From Myxococcus guangdongensis (lineage in GTDB: Bacteria > Myxococcota > Myxococcia > Myxococcales > Myxococcaceae): a stretch of DNA of 64,000 nt. Below are positions 1-8,143 of this stretch, in pieces (positions within the stretch are counted from its first letter, which is position 1; every line of letters begins with the position of its first letter). Position numbers and translations under genes: made by a program. The stretch lies in the NCBI RefSeq assembly GCF_024198255.1, contig NZ_JAJVKW010000012.1, forward strand, positions 307,458-371,457, given 5' to 3'. The notes under the pieces were generated by a model that saw nothing but the letters and a program-made list of their open reading frames with translations, did no database searches and was not told where the DNA came from.

Positions 1-48
1 GCCTCGCAACGCCTCGCCGCGCTGAGCAGGCGCACAGGTCCGGCTCTT

Positions 49-70
49 CCGCGCCTCGAGTCAGGCGCGG
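49..70. terminator. Hairpin ahead of the macrodomain gene
   Basis: CCGCGCCT and AGGCGCGG form a perfect 8-bp stem around a 6-base loop. No T-run follows on either strand, so it is at best a weak terminator. It could close a gene that ends just at or before the left edge of the window: a frame stops at base 25, but too little is visible to identify that gene. Confidence 0.35.
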
Positions 71-117
71 TGGCCGGAGGCGTCGTCCGTGGCCCACTGG
101 TGACAAGAGGAGAGGCC

Positions 118-654
118 ATGACCCTGGAGCTCATCCGAGGAGACATCACCCGCGTCGACGCGGACGCCATCGTCAACGCGGCCAACAGCGCGCTGTTGGG
201 CGGGGGCGGCGTGGACGGGGCCATCCACCGCGCGGCCGGGCCGGAGCTCCTGGCCGAGTGCCGCATGTTGCACGGCTGTCCCACGGGGCAGGCGAAGCTG
301 ACGAAGGGCTACCGGCTGCCCGCCCGCCACGTCATCCACACGGTGGGGCCGGTCTGGGGTGGAGGGACCCGGGGGGAGGAGGCGACGCTCGCGCGGTGCT
401 ACAAGAGTGTCTTCGCCCTGGTGGAGCAGCACGGCCTGCGCTCGGTGGCGTTCCCGTCCATCTCCACGGGCGTGTATCGCTTCCCCATCGAGCGGGCGGC
501 GTCCATCGCGCTGCGGGAAATCCGGGCGGCGCTCGGGCGGCTGCCCCAGCTGGAGAAGGTGACGGTGGTGCTCTTCTCCCAGGCGGACCTGGAGACCTAC
601 CAGCGAGCCCTCACGGGGCTGTCGTCAGAGGGGGGCGGGGGCGAGAATGTGTGA
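118..654 (+). CDS. Macrodomain protein, probable O-acetyl-ADP-ribose deacetylase
   Basis: A 178-residue single macrodomain of the MacroD/YmdB type, expected to bind ADP-ribose and hydrolyse O-acetyl-ADP-ribose or mono-ADP-ribose esters in the cytoplasm. The family signature is clear: NAANSALLGGGGVDGAIHRA near residues 20-39, with the Asn and the Gly-rich loop that contact the distal ribose, and a second phosphate-binding loop SISTGVYRFP near residue 120. The ATG at 118 is preceded by GAGGAGAGG and starts the domain directly, so it is preferred over the in-frame ATG at 70. The Gly-rich tail (about the last 10 residues) lies outside the fold. The gene appears to stand alone; the next gene follows after 55 bases. 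Family assignment is firm, substrate is inferred. Confidence 0.92.
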   Translation: MTLELIRGDITRVDADAIVNAANSALLGGGGVDGAIHRAAGPELLAECRMLHGCPTGQAKLTKGYRLPARHVIHTVGPVWGGGTRGEEATLARCYKSVFALVEQHGLRSVAFPSISTGVYRFPIERAASIALREIRAALGRLPQLEKVTVVLFSQADLETYQRALTGLSSEGGGGENV

Positions 655-709
655 ACGAGAAAAACTGGGCTAGAGTTTCGCCCACGTCCTTTCTTCGTCG
701 GAGCATCAC

Positions 710-1192
710 ATGTCTCAGGATAACGCCCCCGCCAAGCCCAAGCGCGGGCTCAAGCGACCCATCGAGGTCGTTCGCGCCGAGCTGCTGAACGACGCGGACA
801 CCAAGAAGATTGCCAAGGCCGTCGGCATGAAGCTGGAGGACTACGTCGAGCTGGTCCTCAAGTACGCGCAGGACAAGGACCTGGAGCCGGAGCTCAACAT
901 CGTCCCGGACGAGGAGCTGAAGAAGAACGGCATCACCCCGGTGACGGCCGACGAGGCCGCGGACCTGCTCATCCGGGGCATGAAGGGCGAGCTGCCCGGG
1001 TCGGCTCCGGACTTCGACAACTCCAAGTTCGAGAAGGCCACCTCGGGCGCCGCCGCCGGGAAGCCCTCCCTGAGCGTGGACGCGCCTCCGTCGACGCCCC
1101 AGGCCCCGGCCCCCTCCACGGGGACCCAGGACGCCGCGGCGCGGCAGGCGATGTTGGATCAGATCAAGCGGGGTGGTGGCGGTCGGGCCTGA
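710..1192 (+). CDS. Small conserved-looking protein of unknown function
   Basis: A 160-residue soluble protein I do not recognise. Residues 1-90 are mostly charged helix (KRPIEVVRAELLNDADTKKI, then a VELVLKY segment); residues 100-160 are a Pro/Ala/Ser-rich, probably disordered tail that ends in MLDQIKRGGGGRA. There is no signal peptide or membrane segment. The ATG at 710 follows a TCGGAG-like ribosome site. Codon use matches the neighbours, and the N-terminal half looks folded, which supports a real gene. A lineage-restricted myxobacterial protein is the most likely identity. Confidence 0.8.
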   Translation: MSQDNAPAKPKRGLKRPIEVVRAELLNDADTKKIAKAVGMKLEDYVELVLKYAQDKDLEPELNIVPDEELKKNGITPVTADEAADLLIRGMKGELPGSAPDFDNSKFEKATSGAAAGKPSLSVDAPPSTPQAPAPSTGTQDAAARQAMLDQIKRGGGGRA

Positions 1193-1334
1193 GGTCCTGC
1201 CCCGGGGGGATGGAAGGCCGGAAAAATTCCCACGGAAATTCTGGCGGAAACTATTCAGCCGCCCTGTCGAGAATCACTTCGAGTCTTCCTTCTCCCAAAC
1301 TTCCGCGTCCCCCGCGAACCTCTGAGGTGTCACC

Positions 1335-1796
1335 ATGGGCCTGTTCAATCTGAAGAACCTGAACCCCGCGAACCTGTTCAAGGATGTCCTCAAGACGGTC
1401 GGCTCCGCGGCGGAGAAGGTCGGCGGCCTCGCCGGTGGCATCGCGAAGTTCGGTGAGAAGCTCCTGGGCTTCCTGAAGAAGCCGGCCTCGGAGATCATCG
1501 AGCCCATCACCAACAAGATCAGCGAGCAGATCAACAAGATCCCCTACGTGGGCAAGTTCCTGGCCCCGGTGGTGGACGGCCTGCTGAAGCAGGGCGTGAC
1601 GTCGCTGGTCGGCGAGGGCCCCATCGGCGGCATCGGCGCGCTGGCGAAGGCCACCTCGAAGATCGAGGACGTGACCAAGGTCGCCGAGCAGGTTCGCGCT
1701 GGCGCCGAGAAGGTGGGCGCGTGGACGGACAACGTCCTCGGCCAGCAGAACGTGCAGAACATCATCGCGCAGCGCCACGCCGCCTTCCTCGAGTAA
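1335..1796 (+). CDS. Amphipathic helical protein of unknown function
   Basis: A 153-residue protein with a run of predicted amphipathic helices rich in Gly, Ala, Lys and Leu: FKDVLKTVGSAAEKVGG, IAKFGEKLLGFLKKP, and several similar stretches up to residue 130. It has no classical signal peptide, no Cys and no long hydrophobic membrane segment. The composition resembles surface-active or membrane-associating proteins, but that is only an inference. The ATG at 1335 follows TGAGGTG. The gene is followed by a strong hairpin (from 1836) and a block of degenerate repeats, so it is probably monocistronic. Confidence 0.75.
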   Translation: MGLFNLKNLNPANLFKDVLKTVGSAAEKVGGLAGGIAKFGEKLLGFLKKPASEIIEPITNKISEQINKIPYVGKFLAPVVDGLLKQGVTSLVGEGPIGGIGALAKATSKIEDVTKVAEQVRAGAEKVGAWTDNVLGQQNVQNIIAQRHAAFLE

Positions 1797-1829
1797 GGCA
1801 CCTCGCGCCCCTGGCGCGAAGCTGTGGCA

Positions 1830-2085
1830 AGCCAGAGGGCCGGTCCTCCGCCAACGCGGGGCCGGCCCTTCGGCTTTGCGGGGCAGCAGCGCGGGCCGGT
1901 CCTCCGAGCGGGAGGCGCCGGCCCTTTGGCGTTGTGGGGTGGCTTCCGCGCGTGAGGCAGGGCGGCCCTCTGGCTTTGAGGGACGCTGCGAGGGCGGGTT
2001 CCGCGCGTGAGGGCGGCCCTTCGGTTTTCGGGGGCAGATGCGAGGTCTGGAGGCGCTGCCCCCTCGGCTTCGGGGCCGTGGCGAG
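1830..2085. repeat. Five degenerate GC-rich repeats in a non-coding block
   Basis: A core resembling GGCCCTTCGGCTTTGCGGGG recurs five times, starting near 1864, 1920, 1964, 2015 and 2058, at irregular spacings of 43 to 56 bases. The first two copies sit within perfect hairpins. The stretch 1797-2450 carries no convincing gene: open frames there lack ribosome sites and have the composition of the repeats. I see nothing else between 2090 and 2450. Confidence 0.5.
1836..1940 (+). terminator. Tandem GC hairpins after the amphipathic protein gene
   Basis: Two successive stems: AGGGCCGG pairing with CCGGCCCT (arms near 1836 and 1863), and GGGCCGG pairing with CCGGCCC followed by TTT (arms near 1892 and 1918). 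They lie just downstream of the stop codon at 1796 and have the position of a terminator for the upstream gene, although T-runs are short. They are also the first two units of the degenerate repeat block described separately. Confidence 0.45.
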
Positions 2086-2450
2086 CCGCGAGCCTCCGAG
2101 GCGTGAAAGACGGCGAGGGCCGACTCGTCGGTTCCACAGGTCCATCGGGGGGCTACTGCCAGAGGCGCGAGGCCACTCGATAGACGTCGGGTGGGCAGGC
2201 ATCCGCGAGGGCCGGGCTGCTCGGGCCCGACTCACCTCACGGGGCAGACCGGATGATCCTCATTCCTCAAGAATCGGGAGTCCGGAGGCATACTGCCAGT
2301 GAATGCATTCGCCCGACTCACGAAGGCAGGCGATTCGTTGCGTCGCCGGAGGCGAAAGGCGCGCTCACGGTCTCACGAGCGCGAGCTGGCGGCACGGTCG
2401 AGCGCCACGCCACGGATCAACATCCCCGGGTCCATGGGACCCCGCCCGCC

Positions 2451-3110
2451 TCACGCCTCTTCGCGCATCAGCCGCTTCACGTCGACGAGGAGTCGGTCCG
2501 TCGAGTCGCTGTCGGCGCTGTCGTAGTACCCGCGGACCTCCCCCTTCGAGTCCACGAGGACGAAGTGGGAGCCGTGGAAGATGGAGGTCAGGTCGTCCTC
2601 GGGGGCGCCGGCCTCGCGGCCCATGCTGACCTTGAAGCCCTGGACGATGACGTCCTGGAGGACGGCGTAGTCCCCGGTGAGGAAGCTCCAGCGGGCGAAG
2701 TTGGCGCCGTGCGTCTGGCCGTACTCGGCGAGGCGCTCGGGGGTGTCGTACTTCGGGTCGACGGAGAAGGAGACGAGCTGGAGGCCCGTGCCGTGGGCGT
2801 CGGTGCTCTTCTGCACGTGCGCCATCTTCCGGGTGAACGCGGGGCAGATGGTGGGGCAGCGGGTGAAGATGAAGTTGGCGATGTAGGGGTGCCCGCGGAG
2901 CTGGGCGTTGCCGAAGGGCTGTCCGTCCTGCCGGGTGAAGGAGAAGTCCGGGAGGGTGCCGAGTCGGGGCAGCGGCTCGCTGTTGCCGCGCACCAGGGAC
3001 AGGCCCAGGGCGGCGGTGAGTCCCAGGGCGATGACGGCCAGGCCAGCCCAGAAGGCGGGGCGCTGGGTGAGACGGGCCTGGGGGAGCGCGAGGGGCGATT
3101 CGGCGGACAT
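2451..3110 (-). CDS. SCO1/SenC-type copper chaperone for cytochrome oxidase
   Basis: A 219-residue membrane-anchored thioredoxin-fold protein that delivers copper to the CuA site of cytochrome oxidase. It has one N-terminal membrane helix (about residues 19-40), then the SCO domain with the metal-binding CPTIC motif (Cys85 and Cys89) and the third ligand His179 in the IFHGSHFVLVD stretch. The start at 3110 (MSAESP) places the anchor close to the N-terminus; an upstream in-frame Met at 3170 would add 20 basic residues. It is divergent from the oxidase operon that begins at 3405, which matches its role in building subunit II. Confidence 0.93.
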   Translation of the reverse strand: MSAESPLALPQARLTQRPAFWAGLAVIALGLTAALGLSLVRGNSEPLPRLGTLPDFSFTRQDGQPFGNAQLRGHPYIANFIFTRCPTICPAFTRKMAHVQKSTDAHGTGLQLVSFSVDPKYDTPERLAEYGQTHGANFARWSFLTGDYAVLQDVIVQGFKVSMGREAGAPEDDLTSIFHGSHFVLVDSKGEVRGYYDSADSDSTDRLLVDVKRLMREEA

Positions 3111-3404
3111 GGGCCTGGGACTAACGAAAGGCCTGGGAGGGCACAAGCGCCGAGGTGTCGCAGGGGCCAAGCCGCCTACTCGCGAGGTGTAGCCGGCGAC
3201 AGGTCACCCCGGTGGGCAGGCGAGCCCAGGAGGGCCTCGGCTTGAGGCGGCCACTTCCGCGTGCTAGCCGGGAGGGCGGTGATGACCGGTGAGCGCTCCA
3301 ACCTGGGTCGACGAGCCGCATCCCGCCTCTCGGGACCGAGCGGGCACGTCCTTCGTGGGTCCTGTGTGAAGTCCCCACGGGACGCCAGGTCCCGTCGAGG
3401 CAGC

Positions 3405-3626
3405 GTGAACCATGGGCACTCCGCGATTCTCGCGCTGACGCTCCTGTCCCTGATGCCCGCGGAAGCCTGGGCCTGCGCGACGTGCTCCCTGCGGGAGCCG
3501 GAGTCCGCGGTGCGCTCGATGCTGCTCGTCGTGGGGTTGATGCTCACGCCCTTCGCGGTGTTGGGCGTGGGCCTGTGGGCCGTGCGCCGCGCGAACCGTG
3601 AGGACCCCCGGAAGGACCCGACATGA
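3405..3626 (+). CDS. Small exported or membrane protein with CATC motif, oxidase-linked
   Basis: A 73-residue protein beginning at a GTG preceded by TCGAGG. It has a signal-like hydrophobic stretch (residues 6-20, ending EAWA), immediately followed by CATC, then a second hydrophobic helix (about 40-62) and a basic tail. The end overlaps the start of the subunit II gene by four bases (ATGA), so it is translationally coupled to the oxidase genes. The paired Cys directly after the signal could bind metal or form a lipoprotein; function is not known. Longer in-frame starts upstream lack good ribosome sites. Confidence 0.7.
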   Translation: MNHGHSAILALTLLSLMPAEAWACATCSLREPESAVRSMLLVVGLMLTPFAVLGVGLWAVRRANREDPRKDPT

Positions 3627-4426
3627 GCACCCCCGTCGAAGGGTCCACCCCTGTCTCGACGGGCGCGCAGACTCCCTCCGGGCTGAAGACCCTCGCGTTG
3701 CCCGAGAACGCGAGCACCCACGGCCCTCGCATCGACGCGCTGCTCGGGTGGAGTCACCGCATCGAGGCGGGCCTCGCGGCGATTGCGCTCGGGTGGATGC
3801 TCATCGCGGTGTGGCGCTTCCGAGGCGCGAAGCGCGCGGCCTCGGACGGCGGCACGAAGCGCTCCATCGCCTTCGTGCTCGGCCTGGCGCTGAGCACGTT
3901 CCTCATCGTGGACGGGACGTTGCTCGTGGGCTCCGAGGGCTACCTGCGGGACGTGCTGTGGAACCTCCAGGTCCCCGCCGAGGACCCGCGCACGGTGCGC
4001 ATCGAAATCAACGCGCATCAGTGGTCCTGGGAGGCGCGCTACGCGGGCGAGGACGGCCGCTTCAACACGCCCGATGACGTGGTGACGTGGAACGACCTGC
4101 GAGTCCCCGCGGGAGTCCCCGTCTGGGTGCAGCTCGTCTCCACGGACGTGGTGCACGGCTTCTCGCTGCCGCACTTCCGCGTGAAGGTGGACGCGATTCC
4201 AGGTCGGGTGAATCAAACCTGGTTCCAGGCCGCGCGCGAGGGCACGTGGGAGGTGGCCTGCTACCAGCACTGCGGCACCAGCCACTACCGGATGCGCGGT
4301 GAGCTGCGCGCCCTGTCCTCGGAGGCCTATGCCGCGTGGCTGCGCGAGGCCGGACGACAGGCGCTCCAGGCGTACGACGCGGACGACGTCGCGGCCCACT
4401 GGGGTTGGGACTGGAGGACGCCGTGA
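3623..4426 (+). CDS. coxB: Cytochrome c oxidase subunit II
   Basis: A 267-residue subunit that takes electrons from cytochrome c through the dinuclear CuA centre. Two membrane helices (about 48-66 and 82-102) are followed by the periplasmic cupredoxin domain. CuA ligands are visible: His178 in VVHGFSLP, then Cys213, Cys217, His221 and Met224 in CYQHCGTSHYRM; Gln215 stands where many homologues have Glu. The aromatic electron-entry patch is HQWSWE (132-137). Unlike caa3 subunits it has no fused cytochrome c domain; a separate cytochrome c gene closes the operon. It overlaps both neighbours by four bases. Confidence 0.95.
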   Translation: MSTPVEGSTPVSTGAQTPSGLKTLALPENASTHGPRIDALLGWSHRIEAGLAAIALGWMLIAVWRFRGAKRAASDGGTKRSIAFVLGLALSTFLIVDGTLLVGSEGYLRDVLWNLQVPAEDPRTVRIEINAHQWSWEARYAGEDGRFNTPDDVVTWNDLRVPAGVPVWVQLVSTDVVHGFSLPHFRVKVDAIPGRVNQTWFQAAREGTWEVACYQHCGTSHYRMRGELRALSSEAYAAWLREAGRQALQAYDADDVAAHWGWDWRTP

Positions 4427-6144
4427 GCGTCGACCACAAGCAGGTGGCCCGTCGCTACCTGTGGAGCGGGCTGGGCTTCCTCCTCCTGGGCGGACTGCTG
4501 GCGCTGCTCATCCGCTGGCAGTGGGCGTGGCCGGGGCAACCCGTACCGGGGCTCGCGTGGGCGCTGCCCGAGTCCCGAGGCGCGCTGACTCCGCCCACGT
4601 ACACCTCGGTCTTCACCATGCACGGCCTGGTGATGATCTTCTTCGCGGTGACGCCGCTGCTCTTCGGCGCGCTGGGGCACTTCGTGTTGCCGCTGGCCAT
4701 CGGCGCGCGAGGGCTCGCGTTCCCCCGACTGTCGACGCTGGGCTTCTGGGTCTACGCGCTGGGCGGCGCGCTGGTGCTCGTCTCGTTCGGGGTGCGGCTC
4801 GGGCCCGCGAATGCGGGGTGGACCGCGTATCCCCCGCTGTCGACCACCGCCTTCACGCCGGGCCTGGGGCAGACGCTGGTGACGGTGGCGGTGCTGTGCG
4901 CGGGCGTCTCGGCCTTCACGTACGGGCTGAACTTCGTCGTCACGGTGGCGCGGTGCCGAGCGCCCGGGATGACCTGGGGCCGACTGCCGCTCACGGTGTG
5001 GGGCCTGTTCTTCGCGTCGGTGTTGAACGTGCTCTTCGTGCCGGTGCTCGCGGCAGCCACCGTGTTGCTGTTGATGGACCGGTTGCTGGGGACACAGTTC
5101 TTCATCGCGGGCGCGGCGGCGGTGGGCGGCGGCGGGGACCCGGTGGTGTACCAGCACCTGTTCTGGCTGTTCGGTCACCCGGAGGTCTACATCCTCATCC
5201 TGCCCGCGTGGGGCATGGTGGGGGACATGGTGTCCTTCTTCAGTCGCAAGCCCGCGCACGGCTATCGACTGACGGCCGGGGCCATGGGCGTGGTGTCCGC
5301 GCTGAGCGGGCTGGTCTACGCGCACCACCTCTTCACCAGCGGGATGTCGCCCATGTTGGGGCGCACGTTCATGGTGTTGACGCTGCTCATCTCGTTGCCG
5401 GCGGAGGTGATGTTCCTCAACTGGCTGATGACGCTGTGGCGAGGGAGCGTGCGGCTGACCTCGCCGATGCTCGCGGCGCTCTCGACGGTGGTGGTGTTCG
5501 GGCTGGGCGGAATCACCGGGCTCGCGCTGGGCGCGGTGGCCACGGATGTGCCGCTGCACGGGACGCTGTGGGTGGTGGGGCACTTCCACCTGACGATGGG
5601 CGCGGCGAGCTTCCTGGGGGTCTTCGCGGGCCTGTACTTCTGGTTCCCCAAGATGTTCGGGCGGCAGCTGCACGAGGGGCTCGCGAAGGCGCACGTGGTG
5701 TCGAGCGCGGTGTTGTTCCTCGGGGTCTTCGGCGGACAGCTCGCGGCGGGCTACGCGGGACAACTGCGCAGGCTCTATGACCCGTACCAGTACACGTACC
5801 TGAAGCACCTGTTGCCGCTGAACCAGTGGACCACGGCGTGTGCGTTCCTGCTCGGGGCCGCGCAGGGGTTGTTCGTGGTGAACCTGGTGTGGACGCTCTG
5901 GCGCGGGCGCGTGGCGGACGCGAATCCGTGGCAGGTGGGCACGCTCGAGTGGACGTGCGCGGCCAGCCCTCCGAGCGACGAGAACTTCGAGCGAATCCCC
6001 GTCGTGCTGCGCGGGCCGCATGCGCTGTCCCAGCCCGAGGTGCTGGAGCAACTGGGCCGCGACTGGGTCGGACAGGCAGAGGCGCTGCCCGCGGAGGCCC
6101 CGGCCATCAGCGGTCCGCAGCCCCTGCTGGAGCGCACGTCATGA
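4423..6144 (+). CDS. coxA: Cytochrome c oxidase subunit I, divergent proton-channel residues
   Basis: A 573-residue, roughly 12-helix catalytic subunit starting at GTG 4423 inside the subunit II stop. All metal ligands are present: His67 (TMHG, low-spin heme), His252 and Tyr256 in HPEVY (CuB and cross-linked Tyr), His301/His302 (CuB), His387 and His389 in GHFHLTMG (hemes). However, the D-channel markers of A1-type oxidases are changed: the usual GNY is GHF near residue 86, and DMAFPR is GLAFPR near residue 98. The K-channel PTGIK motif reads PAEVM near residue 328, so its Lys is absent. It is therefore a heme-copper oxidase by fold and ligands, but with an unusual proton route. Confidence 0.95.
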   Translation: MSVDHKQVARRYLWSGLGFLLLGGLLALLIRWQWAWPGQPVPGLAWALPESRGALTPPTYTSVFTMHGLVMIFFAVTPLLFGALGHFVLPLAIGARGLAFPRLSTLGFWVYALGGALVLVSFGVRLGPANAGWTAYPPLSTTAFTPGLGQTLVTVAVLCAGVSAFTYGLNFVVTVARCRAPGMTWGRLPLTVWGLFFASVLNVLFVPVLAAATVLLLMDRLLGTQFFIAGAAAVGGGGDPVVYQHLFWLFGHPEVYILILPAWGMVGDMVSFFSRKPAHGYRLTAGAMGVVSALSGLVYAHHLFTSGMSPMLGRTFMVLTLLISLPAEVMFLNWLMTLWRGSVRLTSPMLAALSTVVVFGLGGITGLALGAVATDVPLHGTLWVVGHFHLTMGAASFLGVFAGLYFWFPKMFGRQLHEGLAKAHVVSSAVLFLGVFGGQLAAGYAGQLRRLYDPYQYTYLKHLLPLNQWTTACAFLLGAAQGLFVVNLVWTLWRGRVADANPWQVGTLEWTCAASPPSDENFERIPVVLRGPHALSQPEVLEQLGRDWVGQAEALPAEAPAISGPQPLLERTS

Positions 6145-6707
6145 GCACGCCCGCTCAGGACACGTCGCCTGAAGTCGACACACGGGCCGAGGCGACACGG
6201 TGGCTCGGAACGGTGCTTGGCCTGTCCGCGTGGGCGATGTTCTTCGCGGCGCTCGTGTTCGCGGTGGGCTGGTACCGGATGCGAGAGGCGTGGCCGTCGC
6301 CGCGAGTGCCCACGTGGGGCCTGTGTCTCACGGGGCTCCTGCTCGTCGCGGGGAGCGTGGCCCTGCACCTGGGCTCACGGCGCGAGGGCCGCCGTCCCCT
6401 GTGGACAACTTGGGGAGTGTGGACCGCGGGGCTCGGGTTCCTCGCGCTCCAGGCGATGTGGATGCACCAGGCCTGGTGGACCGAGTACCTGCGCATCCCC
6501 GAGAGCGGCGTGCCCGCGTCGGCCTTCCATGGCCTCACCGCGCTGCACGCGCTGCACGTGCTCGGGGTGGAGGTCGGGCTCTTCGCCTGCTGCTGGCGTC
6601 ACCTGCGCGGAGCGGACGCGCGAGCCTCGTGGCGGACCTGGTCCCTGGGCTGGCACTTCGTGACGGTGACGTGGGTGTTCCTCTTCGTGGCGGTGTACCT
6701 CCCATGA
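6141..6707 (+). CDS. coxC: Cytochrome c oxidase subunit III
   Basis: A 188-residue protein with five predicted membrane helices, matching short bacterial subunit III proteins. The closing segments FHGLTALHALHVLGVEVGLF and WHFVTVTWVFLFVAVYLP are typical of the family. The ATG at 6141 overlaps the subunit I stop (ATGA) and the gene overlaps the downstream cytochrome gene in the same way. It stabilises subunit I in the inner membrane and is not itself catalytic. Confidence 0.92.
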   Translation: MSTPAQDTSPEVDTRAEATRWLGTVLGLSAWAMFFAALVFAVGWYRMREAWPSPRVPTWGLCLTGLLLVAGSVALHLGSRREGRRPLWTTWGVWTAGLGFLALQAMWMHQAWWTEYLRIPESGVPASAFHGLTALHALHVLGVEVGLFACCWRHLRGADARASWRTWSLGWHFVTVTWVFLFVAVYLP

Positions 6708-7690
6708 CCTCTCGTGTGCTGTCGGCCCTGCTGCTCCTGGTGTCGCTGGCGTTCACGGGGTGTCGCTCGAAGAGCGCGCCCACCTTCGAGCCCCTGAAGC
6801 TCGCCGATGGCCGCGTCCTCTCCGCCCAGACGCTGGCGCGTGGGCACTCGGTGTACGCGTACTACTGCGCCTCCTGTCACGGAGAGCAGGGCGACGGACA
6901 AGGCCCGGCGGGACGGGGCATGCGGCCCGTGCCTCGCAGCTTCCGTCAGGGACTCTTCAAGTTCGGCGGCGTCTCCGTCGGAGAGCTGCCCACGGATGAG
7001 GCGCTGAAGCGCACGCTGCGACGCGGGCTCCACGGCACGCCGATGTTCGCGTGGGACGTGCCCGACGCGGACCTGGACGCGGTGGTGCAGTACCTCAAGA
7101 CCTTCAGCCCGCGTTGGAAGGAGGAGGTCCCCGGCAAGCCGCTGGAGGTGTCCGCGGACCCGTGGCGAGGCCGTGACGCGGAGGCCATCGAGCGGGGCCG
7201 CGTCGCCTATCACGTGTCGGGCGCGGGGAACGCGGGCTGCTCGAGTTGTCACGTCGCGTACCTTCCGCGCGCGGAGCTGGCCGCGCTGATGAAGAAGGCC
7301 TTCGGGCGCGATGTGGACCTCTCCAAGGTGGACCCCTACACCGCGCAGGTCCGCGAGTCCGACCACCCCGTGGAGGTGGACACGAAGGGCGAGCCCACGC
7401 GCACGCAGAAAGTGCTCCCGCCGGACTTCCTCTTCCAGCCCCTGCGCACTATCTGGGCGGTGGGAGACACCGTCGAAGGCGCGCCGTACACACCCGAGCG
7501 TCAGCGCGAGGACCTCTACCGGGTCATCGCGGCGGGGGTGGGCGGCGCGGCCATGCCGACGTGGAAGGGCGCGATTCCGGAGGAGAACCTGTGGGCGCTC
7601 GCGTACTACGTGCAGACCCTCGTGATGCTGCGCGACACGGACGAGGCCGAGGCGCTGAGGGCTCGGCTGCGCGGCTCCACGATGAAATGA
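6704..7690 (+). CDS. Diheme cytochrome c lipoprotein of the oxidase operon
   Basis: A 328-residue exported protein starting at ATG 6704. A signal peptide ends in LAFTGC (lipobox Cys20), so it should be anchored to a membrane lipid. Two class I heme-attachment sites are present: CASCH at 55-59 and CSSCH at 179-183, with likely Met ligands in GTPMF (113) and AAMPTWK near the C-terminus. It probably feeds electrons to CuA of subunit II, doing as a separate subunit what the fused domain does in caa3 oxidases. Four-base overlap with the subunit III gene places it in the same operon. Confidence 0.92.
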   Translation: MTSRVLSALLLLVSLAFTGCRSKSAPTFEPLKLADGRVLSAQTLARGHSVYAYYCASCHGEQGDGQGPAGRGMRPVPRSFRQGLFKFGGVSVGELPTDEALKRTLRRGLHGTPMFAWDVPDADLDAVVQYLKTFSPRWKEEVPGKPLEVSADPWRGRDAEAIERGRVAYHVSGAGNAGCSSCHVAYLPRAELAALMKKAFGRDVDLSKVDPYTAQVRESDHPVEVDTKGEPTRTQKVLPPDFLFQPLRTIWAVGDTVEGAPYTPERQREDLYRVIAAGVGGAAMPTWKGAIPEENLWALAYYVQTLVMLRDTDEAEALRARLRGSTMK

Positions 7691-7747
7691 AGAGGCCGAT
7701 GAGCATCTCTCGCCCTCGGGTCCGCGCGCGCCCTGCGCGAGGAGGCT

Positions 7748-8143
7748 TCATGTCCCCGCCGTGTCGTGTCCCCGCGCCGAGGGGGGGCTGAAGCCGCCCT
7801 CGTTGGTCCAGGTGTCCTGGTCCAGCAGGTGGTGTCTCCAGGTCGAGGGTGCGGTGGCGAGGGCACCCCGCGTCGTGTCCCCGAAATCCAGCAACCGCAA
7901 CAGGTGCTCCTGAGGGGTGATGCGATAGGAGAACCAGAGCCCGCCGAGCTCCACGAGGTGCTCGCCCGCGTCCAGGCCGGCGATGTCACTGCGGCTCGGA
8001 CCTCCATCCACGGCGGAGTATCGCCGGGGCGCCAGCTCCGCCATCGCCAGCAGATGCAGCGCGACCGCCATGCGCATCTCATTGGGCAGTTGCCAGTATG
8101 CGTGGTGGAGATGGAGCGGGATGTCGACCGTGTAGGAAGGCAT
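7748..8143 (-). CDS. Hypothetical protein, 131 residues
   Basis: A soluble protein without signal or membrane segment that I cannot identify. The N-terminal half is helical (LHHAYWQLPNEMRMAVALHL); the central GEHLVELGGLWFSYRI-(x)6-LLRLLDFGD has the strand pattern of RelE/ParE-like or other small alpha/beta folds, but this is too weak to name it. The C-terminal 30 residues look disordered. It is convergent with the oxidase operon (57 bases apart) and divergent from the next kinase gene. No partner antitoxin-like gene is adjacent. Confidence 0.65.
   Translation of the reverse strand: MPSYTVDIPLHLHHAYWQLPNEMRMAVALHLLAMAELAPRRYSAVDGGPSRSDIAGLDAGEHLVELGGLWFSYRITPQEHLLRLLDFGDTTRGALATAPSTWRHHLLDQDTWTNEGGFSPPSARGHDTAGT

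Noticed and set aside
4327..6051. Long open frames antisense to the oxidase genes and similar ones across the window
   Set aside because: They arise from the extreme third-position GC bias, overlap strongly supported genes, lack ribosome sites and have Arg/Ala/Pro/Gly-rich compositions with no fold signals.
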